The position numbers and the translations under genes are program-made. Below are positions 1 to 5,749 of a stretch of DNA of 20,630 bases, in pieces. Source of the stretch: JARIHD01 sp964503715 (GTDB lineage Bacteria > Patescibacteriota > Saccharimonadia > Saccharimonadales > UBA4665). Numbering within the stretch: the first letter of the stretch is position 1; every line of letters starts with the position of its first letter. Under the pieces are notes generated by a model. That model saw only the letters and a list, made by a program, of their open reading frames with translations. It was not told where the DNA came from and did no database searches. Location of the stretch: assembly GCA_964503715.1 (NCBI GenBank), contig CAZDAD010000014.1, forward strand, positions 1 to 20,630, given 5' to 3'.

Positions 1-612
1 CCAATCCAAGGTGGTACAGACAACAACTATGTCTACCCTGATGATCCTGTGAATGACTTTGATTTGACAGGGGAGTGGAGCCTTAAGAACACTGTATCAA
101 AAGGCTGGAAAGCTGCTACTGATGGAGCTAAGTCTGTGGCTAACTCAGTTGGTGATGGGGTCAAGCAAGCTGCTAGTGCGGCCACTAGTGCAGTTAAGAG
201 CACTGGGCAGTTCATAGGCCGAAATGCTGACAATATTGGCACTGGACTCGCCGTAGCTGGAGCTGCTACTTGCATAGTGGCAACTGCGGGTTTATGCACT
301 GGAGTTGCAGTAGGCGTTGCAGTCGCAAGTGGGGTTACAACGACCATGGGAGCTAAGTACCACGGAGCGAGTTGGGGCAAGTCACTTGCACGGGGTGGAG
401 TCGAAACAGCGTTCGGGCTAGCAGGCGCAAAAGGAGCTAGGGCAGTTAGATGGTTTGGTAACGGCAGGTGTTACACATCAGTTGGCAAGGCATTTTCTAA
501 GACTGCTGGTAAACAGAGATTAAAATCAATATTGACAGGTGGCGTAAGAGGTGAGATATCATCAAGAATACGTGGCTTCCTTTGGGATAACTATAGTAGG
601 CTGAGGAGATAG
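1..612 (+). CDS. C-terminal fragment of an Rhs/YD-repeat polymorphic toxin (5' end outside window)
   Basis: The reading frame is open from base 1, so this is the 3' end of a longer gene; 203 residues are visible before TAG at 610-612. Residues 5-24 (GGTDNNYVYPDDPVNDFDLT) match the end of the Rhs repeat-associated core, the conserved block after which the variable toxin tip begins in Rhs polymorphic toxins. The variable part starts around residue 25: an Ala/Ser/Lys-rich helical linker, a Gly/Ala-rich hydrophobic stretch (about residues 80-120) that could insert in or cross a membrane, and a basic tail rich in Arg/Lys. I see no nuclease, deaminase or ADP-ribosyltransferase signature, so the toxic activity is unknown. 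A GTG at 49 gives an internal 187-residue frame but is not a credible start, because the diagnostic core lies upstream. Family call is fairly sure; activity is not. Confidence 0.75.
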   Translation, partial: PIQGGTDNNYVYPDDPVNDFDLTGEWSLKNTVSKGWKAATDGAKSVANSVGDGVKQAASAATSAVKSTGQFIGRNADNIGTGLAVAGAATCIVATAGLCTGVAVGVAVASGVTTTMGAKYHGASWGKSLARGGVETAFGLAGAKGARAVRWFGNGRCYTSVGKAFSKTAGKQRLKSILTGGVRGEISSRIRGFLWDNYSRLRR

Positions 613-614
613 TA

Positions 615-890
615 GTGTATAGCGATTTCACCGAGTTCAGAGTCGGTCGACATTCTTTTATGAAATGGCGCATTATAACCGGAGCAATGGTATATCTTGG
701 ATTCTTTGGGTTGTGTACAGCTATTCTATACTCGCACGATCCAAAGCCAATGATTGTGTTGATGAGCTGTACGATTACACTGTACGTATTTAACTTTGCG
801 AGAGTGCTTAGAGATAAAAAGATAACTAAGATGCAAAAAGCTCTTATATCACTATTGAAAATCTTTGATTTACTATTCTCTCCATTTTAA
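615..890 (+). CDS. Small membrane protein, candidate immunity protein for the Rhs toxin
   Basis: A 91-residue protein starting with GTG at 615, 2 nt after the Rhs stop. The GTG is supported by an AGGAG Shine-Dalgarno at 604-608, inside the last codons of the Rhs gene, so translation is probably coupled. An internal ATG at 660 (Met16) has no such support. It has two hydrophobic segments (about residues 19-40 and 44-64) and a basic then hydrophobic C-terminal helix. I recognise no family. In Rhs loci the gene immediately 3' of the toxin tip is normally its immunity gene; position, small size and the hydrophobic toxin tip fit a membrane-located immunity protein, but this is inference from context. 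Confidence 0.6.
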   Translation: MYSDFTEFRVGRHSFMKWRIITGAMVYLGFFGLCTAILYSHDPKPMIVLMSCTITLYVFNFARVLRDKKITKMQKALISLLKIFDLLFSPF

Positions 891-915
891 CTTAAATTAT
901 AAAAAGGAATAACTT

Positions 916-1149
916 ATGCAACTAGCCCCATCAAAAAACCCAGAAAAAGAATGTAAACAATTTAGTACACTTGGCCTAGCATGTGGTGTTATAGGACTAT
1001 TCCTATGGTTTGTAGCCATAGCGGGCTTTGCCTTTTCGCTACGTGGCATAATACTGTCCAAAAGAGTGCGTAACCCAAAGCGGCTTACACTTTCCGTCAT
1101 CGGACTTGTCTTAAGTTTGGTTTCTATCGTATACGGACTGAGCAGATAG
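916..1149 (+). CDS. Small two-TM protein, DUF4190-like
   Basis: A 77-residue protein with an ATG at 916 behind AAAAAGGAAT (a Shine-Dalgarno at about 900-908). It has a short polar N-terminus, a first hydrophobic hairpin (residues about 19-46: FSTLGLACGVIGLFLWFVAIAGF), a basic loop (SKRVRNPKR) and a second hydrophobic segment. The spacing of small residues, with Gly in each helix and a central basic loop, resembles DUF4190, a family of tiny two-helix membrane proteins of unknown role. It follows the Rhs tip and the 615-890 gene in the same direction, so it could be a second immunity or accessory gene, or an unrelated membrane protein. The DUF4190 assignment is by eye. Confidence 0.55.
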   Translation: MQLAPSKNPEKECKQFSTLGLACGVIGLFLWFVAIAGFAFSLRGIILSKRVRNPKRLTLSVIGLVLSLVSIVYGLSR

Positions 1150-1193
1150 TGCATGATGCGTAGACTGTATCTGTGTTGGTGTGTAGATATAAA

Positions 1194-1253
1194 GAAAACA
1201 GTCCTGAGCTGGTGCCGTATGGTACGCTTTCCGAAATGATAGGGGCTGTTTTC
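1194..1253 (+). other. Strongly paired element (terminator or structured RNA) upstream of ftsE
   Basis: Bases 1194-1205 (GAAAACAGTCCT) pair without interruption with 1242-1253 (GGGGCTGTTTTC): 12 pairs, two of them G-U in RNA. Inside, 1212-1216 pairs with 1221-1225 around a GTAT loop, and the stem extends through 1206-1209 with 1226-1229 after a 2-nt bulge. The 3' side holds a 12-nt unpaired segment (1230-1241). The A-tract/T-tract ends fit a two-way terminator for the accessory genes. The internal hairpin and asymmetric loop would also fit a regulatory RNA. No known riboswitch class is recognised. Confidence 0.45.
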
Positions 1254-1271
1254 GCTATTCTAGGGGGGTTC

Positions 1272-1305
1272 AAAAAGCACATGCTTTTTTGTATACTTAT
1301 TAGAG
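1272..1305 (+). promoter_or_regulatory. ftsE promoter with A/T dyad and near-leaderless -10
   Basis: A TATACT -10 hexamer lies at 1292-1297, exactly 8 nt before the ftsE ATG at 1306, and no Shine-Dalgarno is present, so the transcript would begin at or next to the start codon. Upstream, 1272-1278 (AAAAAGC) and 1283-1289 (GCTTTTT) form an inverted repeat across the -35/spacer area. It could be an operator or a weak hairpin terminator. The -35 is poor (TTCAAA at 1269-1274 with 17-bp spacing). Confidence 0.45.
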
Positions 1306-1989
1306 ATGATTTTGTTAGATAGGGTGACCAAGACATATGGCCGTCATGCGACTCCAGCGCTGGACCGTGTTAGTCTGCATATTGAGCCCAAAGAATTTGT
1401 TATTGTTGTTGGCCAGAGTGGGGCAGGTAAGTCTACTCTCCTCAAGCTGCTGACATGCGAAGAGCGCCCGACGGCGGGCAAAATAATTGTTGGTGGTATC
1501 GACTATGACAAGCTCCGTGACCGTGACATTCCAATCCTGCGTCGCAAGATTGGTGTCGTTTTTCAGGACTTCAAACTACTCCCCAACCGAACGGTATTCG
1601 AGAACATAGCATTTGCGCTCGAGATAGTTGGTATGGGCAGCAAAGAGATTAATCACACAGTGCCTAAGGTTCTCGAAATCGTTAATCTCAAGGGCAAAGA
1701 GAAGCGAATGCCACGCGAGCTCTCTGGCGGTGAGCGTCAGCGCGTAGCCATAGCTCGTGCCATTGTCCGCCAGCCCAAGATTCTGATTGCCGATGAGCCT
1801 ACTGGCAACCTTGACCCCAAGCATGCCTGGGACGTGATTGCTGTTCTCGAAAAGATCAACCGTTTTGGCACAACCGTACTGCTGACTACTCACAACCAAG
1901 AGGTCGTCAACAAGCTGCAGCGCCGAGTCGTCACCATCGCTCACGGGCAGGTAGTTAGTGACCAAGCAAAAGCGGAGTACAACGTATGA
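1306..1989 (+). CDS. ftsE: Cell-division ABC transporter ATP-binding protein FtsE
   Basis: A complete 227-residue ABC ATPase of normal FtsE length. Visible motifs are Walker A GQSGAGKST (36-44), Q-loop Q87, signature LSGGERQR (139-146), Walker B ILIADEP (159-165) followed by TGNLD, which is typical of the FtsE/LolD/MacB group, and the switch His196. FtsE hydrolyses ATP at the inner face of the membrane and, through FtsX, switches on peptidoglycan hydrolases outside during septum splitting. The ATG has no Shine-Dalgarno but has a -10 box 8 nt upstream. The stop codon overlaps the ftsX start (ATGA at 1986-1989), and a CHAP hydrolase follows, which fixes the identity as FtsE rather than LolD. 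Confidence 0.95.
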   Translation: MILLDRVTKTYGRHATPALDRVSLHIEPKEFVIVVGQSGAGKSTLLKLLTCEERPTAGKIIVGGIDYDKLRDRDIPILRRKIGVVFQDFKLLPNRTVFENIAFALEIVGMGSKEINHTVPKVLEIVNLKGKEKRMPRELSGGERQRVAIARAIVRQPKILIADEPTGNLDPKHAWDVIAVLEKINRFGTTVLLTTHNQEVVNKLQRRVVTIAHGQVVSDQAKAEYNV

Positions 1990-2930
1990 GACACCGCAAA
2001 CTAATTACTTTTGGACGTATTATCAAGGCAGGTATGCTTGGCTTTGGTCGCAACGCCTCATTGGCAATTGCTGCCATGGCCGTCATGGTCATCACCCTGA
2101 CGATAATCCTGTTCTCATACATATCTAGCACAACTTTTAGCCACACTATTGCTCAGGTAACAGATAAAATCGACGTATCAGTTTACCTCAAGGACCAAGT
2201 CACGCCGCGCCAGCGCGACAATCTACTCAGCGAGCTAAAGGCTCTGCCCAACGCCTTGACCGTTAACTACAAGTCCAAGGACCAAGTCCTCAAGCAGTAC
2301 ATGATTGACAATGCCGACAACGAGAGTCTGCTGGCGGCTATTTCTCAGACCGACAACCCATTGCCAGCCACAATTCAGATTAAGCCGCGTGACCTCAACA
2401 AAATTGACGAAATCAGGAATTATCTAGAGACCCCCGAGATCAAAGTATTGCAGTCAGATCCACCGTCTTACTCAGGCGACCGCAAAGAAGCCATCGACAA
2501 AATAACCCATGCTGCCAATCTCATAGAAAAAGCGGGTATCGCTGTGGTCATAGTCTTTCTAATCATATCCGTCTTGATTATCTTCAATACTATCCAGATG
2601 GCTATATTCAATCGCCGCGATGAAATAACTATCATGCGCCTGCTGGGCGCCAAGACTTGGTACATCAGGGGTCCATTTGTGGTCGAAAGTATAATCTACG
2701 GAATCTTATCGGCTCTGGTCTCGACTGCCATAGTTCACTTTACATTTAAGGCAGCCAGCTCCACGTTGCAGGCAACATCTCTGGGAATACTAGATATTAA
2801 CTATTCTATAGAGTTCTTCAATCAACACTTTGTCCTGCTTTTGACCGCACTTCTGGCAATTGGTATACTAATTGGTGCCGCATCATCGACAGTCGCGACC
2901 AGGCGGTACCTAAAATTCAAATCTCGATAG
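1986..2930 (+). CDS. ftsX: Cell-division protein FtsX (permease-like)
   Basis: A 314-residue membrane protein whose ATG overlaps the ftsE stop by 4 bases. Topology matches FtsX: cytoplasmic N-terminus, first TM at about 24-46, a large extracytoplasmic domain (about 50-175, beginning TDKIDVSVYLKDQVT, a recognisable FtsX feature), then three C-terminal TM segments (about 180-205, 230-255 and 280-303) with the conserved cytoplasmic stretch containing NRRDEITIMRLLGA. FtsX passes the ATPase signal of FtsE to an extracellular hydrolase docking on the large loop. The likely partner is the CHAP protein 179 bp downstream. The rather large extracellular domain resembles Gram-positive FtsX types that work with PcsB. 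Confidence 0.93.
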   Translation: MRHRKLITFGRIIKAGMLGFGRNASLAIAAMAVMVITLTIILFSYISSTTFSHTIAQVTDKIDVSVYLKDQVTPRQRDNLLSELKALPNALTVNYKSKDQVLKQYMIDNADNESLLAAISQTDNPLPATIQIKPRDLNKIDEIRNYLETPEIKVLQSDPPSYSGDRKEAIDKITHAANLIEKAGIAVVIVFLIISVLIIFNTIQMAIFNRRDEITIMRLLGAKTWYIRGPFVVESIIYGILSALVSTAIVHFTFKAASSTLQATSLGILDINYSIEFFNQHFVLLLTALLAIGILIGAASSTVATRRYLKFKSR

Positions 2931-2969
2931 ACATTTATTACTAAACTAAAGTAGCTTGCACGAGGGTTG

Positions 2970-2992
2970 CAGGACGCTTTAGTGCCATCCTG
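2970..2992 (+). other. Small hairpin in the ftsX-CHAP intergenic region
   Basis: CAGGA (2970-2974) pairs with TCCTG (2988-2992). The inner CGC/GTG can pair around a TTTA loop, leaving a 3-nt bulge. No T-run follows, so it is not a convincing intrinsic terminator; it may be an mRNA-processing or stability stem between ftsX and the hydrolase gene. Confidence 0.25.
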
Positions 2993-3034
2993 TAAAAACC
3001 ACAACACTTTATGGGGTGGGTTATTGATGGTATT

Positions 3035-3087
3035 AGGGGGATTATGCTAGTGTTAAGACAGGTCATGGTGCAGCTGCACCGTAAAAT
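3035..3087 (+). promoter_or_regulatory. Palindrome, -10-like box and alternative start signals before the CHAP gene
   Basis: A perfect 14-bp palindrome GGTGCAGCTGCACC lies at 3067-3080 and is followed immediately by TAAAAT (3082-3087), a 5/6 match to a -10 box, suggesting an operator-controlled promoter inside the operon. The same region carries AGGGGGA at 3035-3041, the ribosome-binding type used by pyrG and other genes here, correctly spaced for an in-frame GTG at 3050. If that start is used, the palindrome is coding. Confidence 0.35.
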
Positions 3088-3109
3088 AAAAACGACCAAA
3101 ACAAATATT

Positions 3110-4237
3110 ATGACAAAGAAGAACAAAATTATATCAGCGTCTCTGTTTGCTCTCGCTATTTTTATGGGAGTGACGCTATCTGTATTGCCGCCAGGTGTAG
3201 TGGCCGAATCGATTTCGGAGACTATCAACAACCTTCAGGCCGAGAACGCCAATAATCGCAAGGCCGTGGCAGATCTCAAAGATCAGGCAGTCAGCTACCA
3301 AGACGCTATTACACGCCTACAGTCACAAATCAATATCTTGCAAGGCTCAATCAACGAGAACCAAGCCAAACAGGCTAATTTGCAGCGTCAGATAGAAGAG
3401 AACCAAAAGGAGCTTGAGCGTCAAAAAGCTACTTTGGGTGATAATATCCGTGTCATGTACGTTGAGGGTCAGATTACGACCATTGAGATGCTTCTCACCA
3501 GCAAAGACTTTAGCCACTTTATCGACAAACAAGAGTACCATAATTCCCTCAAGAACAAGATTCAAGAGACGGTCGCCAAGATTACTACACTTCAGGAGGA
3601 GCTTAATGCCCAGAAACAACGTGTAGTGGCCTTGCTCAATGACCAGCGTTCGCAGCAGGCCGACCTAGATAAAAGTCGCCAAGAGCAGTCTAATATGCTG
3701 ACCTACAATCAGCAGCAACAGGCTGACTTTAATGCCAAGACCAAGGCAAACCAGCAGCGTATCAATGATCTCATTGCTCAGCAGTTAAGAGCTAACAGTG
3801 CATTGCCTGCCAGCGGCTATTACTTCCTTAGGTTCCCCGGTAAGGTCAAGAGCCATAGTATAAATGTTGATGATTACCCTTATGCGGACGATGGTTTTAG
3901 CATGAGTACCGCACCTGGATGTAATGATGGCGATGGGCCCGACAGGTGGGGTTACTGCACTCGTCAATGTGTATCATATGCCGCATGGGCGGTAGAACGT
4001 TCTGGACGTGCCGCACCACGTTACTATGGCAGTGCCAAGTATTGGGTTCGTGCCGCACAGAATGACGGCGTAACTGTTACTACCACGCCCGAAGTTGGTG
4101 ATGTCGCAATCAGTACCTCTGGAACATGGGGTCACGCCATGTATGTCGAAGATGTTGATGGTGATCGCATTCTTGTATCTCAGTACAACCAACAGCTTAA
4201 CGGCCGATACAGCACTCAGTGGCGTGAATATCGCTAA
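3110..4237 (+). CDS. Secreted coiled-coil CHAP-domain peptidoglycan hydrolase (PcsB-like FtsEX partner)
   Basis: 375 residues from the ATG at 3110, chosen because it gives a standard signal peptide: MTKKNK, a hydrophobic core (about 7-27) and a likely cleavage after VVA32. Residues about 35-225 are a Gln/Lys/Glu-rich coiled coil with Asn-Gln heptad character. After a linker, a C-terminal CHAP domain (about 255-375) has the catalytic Cys283 in GYCTRQCVSYAAW and His342 in TWGHAMYVEDV. This architecture is that of PcsB/SagA-type hydrolases, held inactive by the coiled coil until FtsX engages it. The frame is open upstream to 3011, with in-frame ATG 3044 and GTG 3050 behind AGGGGGA; these would add about 20 basic residues. 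CHAP enzymes may be amidases or endopeptidases; which one cannot be read here. Confidence 0.9.
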   Translation: MTKKNKIISASLFALAIFMGVTLSVLPPGVVAESISETINNLQAENANNRKAVADLKDQAVSYQDAITRLQSQINILQGSINENQAKQANLQRQIEENQKELERQKATLGDNIRVMYVEGQITTIEMLLTSKDFSHFIDKQEYHNSLKNKIQETVAKITTLQEELNAQKQRVVALLNDQRSQQADLDKSRQEQSNMLTYNQQQQADFNAKTKANQQRINDLIAQQLRANSALPASGYYFLRFPGKVKSHSINVDDYPYADDGFSMSTAPGCNDGDGPDRWGYCTRQCVSYAAWAVERSGRAAPRYYGSAKYWVRAAQNDGVTVTTTPEVGDVAISTSGTWGHAMYVEDVDGDRILVSQYNQQLNGRYSTQWREYR

Positions 4238-4313
4238 AAGCCTGTAAATAACCTTGCGCTTCATCTATACTAGTCCTTATATATTGTTTGATATTTGAGG
4301 GGAACTTATTCTG

Positions 4314-5537
4314 ATGGAGAACAGGGGTGTAGTAAAACACGTTAGTGGAATATCTCGGCTGTTAAGGGCTGCAGGACTTGGTGTTATAGCTACGTTAATA
4401 TTTGTTGCGGGTCTTGGCGTCGGTAGAGGCTGGATTGGCATTGGCTACCAGCGCAACACTACTGACCTCAACAAATCTTTGCCCGAGCAGCTAGATTATA
4501 GCTCGGTTGACTCGCTGTATAGCTTGCTCAAAAGTACTTACGATGGTGAGCTAGATGAGCAAAAGCTAATCGATGGTCTCAAGTCGGGCTTGGTATCGGC
4601 GGCTGGCGATCCTTATACCCAATACTTTAGTAAAGACGAAGCCAAAGAGTTCAACGATGAGCTTCACGGTGAATTCAGCGGAATTGGCGCTGAGCTAGGC
4701 AAGGACGCTGACGATAACATTATTGTTGTTGCGCCTATCGATGGCTCACCAGCCGCCAAGGCAGGCGTCAGAGCTCAGGATTTAATTATCTCAGTCAACA
4801 ACGAGAGTACCTCAGGCATGAGTATCGACAAAGTTGTTAGCAAAATCAGGGGCGAGAAGGGCACCGAAGTCACACTCAAAATTTTGCGCAGCAAAAAAGA
4901 CGACATGACTATCAAGATTGTTCGTGACAGCATCAAAATCCCTAGCGTTAAGTGGGAACTGCTTGATAACCAAGTTGGCTATATCAAGATTAACCAGTTC
5001 AGTGACGACACCAGCTCTCTAACTCTCAAGGCCGTCAAAGAGCTCAAGGACAAGGGTGCTTCCAAAATGTTGCTTGACCTTCGGGGCAACCCCGGCGGTA
5101 TGCTTGAGGCAGCTGTTGAAGTATCAAATATCTGGCTACCGCGCGGCAAGATGGTTGTTCAGGAGAAGCAAGGTCAAAAGGTCATTCACACTGAGTATTC
5201 TAGCGGTAATGGCCTATTAGAGGGCGTCAAAACTGTCGTCTTGGTCAACGGCGGCAGCGCCAGCGCTTCCGAAATTGTAGCGGGTGCATTGCGGGACAAT
5301 AACGCCGCCAAAGTTATTGGCGAAAAGAGTTTTGGCAAGGGTAGTGTTCAGCAGATCGAAAAGCTAGTCGGTGGCAGTCAGGTCAAGATCACTGTGGCCC
5401 GCTGGTATCGCCCCAATGGCCAGAATATCGACAAAAAAGGCATTGAACCCGATACCGTCATCAAGATGACCGACAAAGACTACGAGAACAAGCTTGATCC
5501 GCAAAAGGATGCTGCTATCAAATATCTGAACGAATAA
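4314..5537 (+). CDS. S41-family carboxyl-terminal processing protease (CtpA/Prc-like) with PDZ domain
   Basis: 407 residues; the ATG at 4314 is preceded by GAGGGGAA (4297-4304). One N-terminal TM anchor (about 19-40) places the protease outside the membrane. A PDZ domain (about 120-205, with GIGAEL and DGSPAAKAGV) recognises substrate C-termini. The S41 peptidase domain follows, with LLDLRGNPGG (253-262) and the catalytic dyad Ser317 (in NGGSASASE) and Lys342 (in SFGKGSVQ), spaced 25 residues as in Tsp/CtpA. Such proteases trim or remove envelope proteins, and in several bacteria control peptidoglycan hydrolases. Its position right after the FtsEX-CHAP block suggests it may regulate that hydrolase (inference). 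Confidence 0.93.
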   Translation: MENRGVVKHVSGISRLLRAAGLGVIATLIFVAGLGVGRGWIGIGYQRNTTDLNKSLPEQLDYSSVDSLYSLLKSTYDGELDEQKLIDGLKSGLVSAAGDPYTQYFSKDEAKEFNDELHGEFSGIGAELGKDADDNIIVVAPIDGSPAAKAGVRAQDLIISVNNESTSGMSIDKVVSKIRGEKGTEVTLKILRSKKDDMTIKIVRDSIKIPSVKWELLDNQVGYIKINQFSDDTSSLTLKAVKELKDKGASKMLLDLRGNPGGMLEAAVEVSNIWLPRGKMVVQEKQGQKVIHTEYSSGNGLLEGVKTVVLVNGGSASASEIVAGALRDNNAAKVIGEKSFGKGSVQQIEKLVGGSQVKITVARWYRPNGQNIDKKGIEPDTVIKMTDKDYENKLDPQKDAAIKYLNE

Positions 5538-5538
5538 T

Positions 5539-5713
5539 CTGCCAAAGGGGTAGTTATTGCGGCAGCTGACTTATTCTCTGCCATGCCGACGACGAGTAAA
5601 TATTACACTGTTATTTGTGGCCTCAGCTATTGCAAGCATATGCGGCATTGAGTTAGTATAGTCTTTGAAAAGAGAAGTGAGGGATTTAGAAGTGGGAAGC
5701 ATTATTCCACTTC
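5539..5713 (+). promoter_or_regulatory. pyrG leader with mutually exclusive hairpins
   Basis: This 212-bp gap (5538-5749) has no gene. CTGCC occurs at 5539-5543 and 5578-5582, and GGCAG at 5561-5565 between them can pair with either copy, but not both. Further on, GAAGTGG (5689-5695) pairs with CCACTTC (5707-5713), and a second GAAGTG (5674-5679) could compete for the same strand. TATAGT at 5657-5662 is a -10 candidate that would start a transcript near 5669. The arrangement resembles an attenuator, but there is no long T-run, so this is tentative. Confidence 0.35.
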
Positions 5714-5749
5714 TTGAATTATTAAAAATTTAGGTCGGGGGACAACGTT

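Noticed and set aside
33..380. Minus-strand open frame across the Rhs tip
   Set aside because: It is antisense to the clear Rhs frame, low in complexity (Ala/Pro/Thr runs) and has no ribosome-binding site.
897..1154. Minus-strand frame opposite the DUF4190-like gene
   Set aside because: The plus-strand protein has coherent TM topology and a ribosome-binding site; the minus frame has neither.
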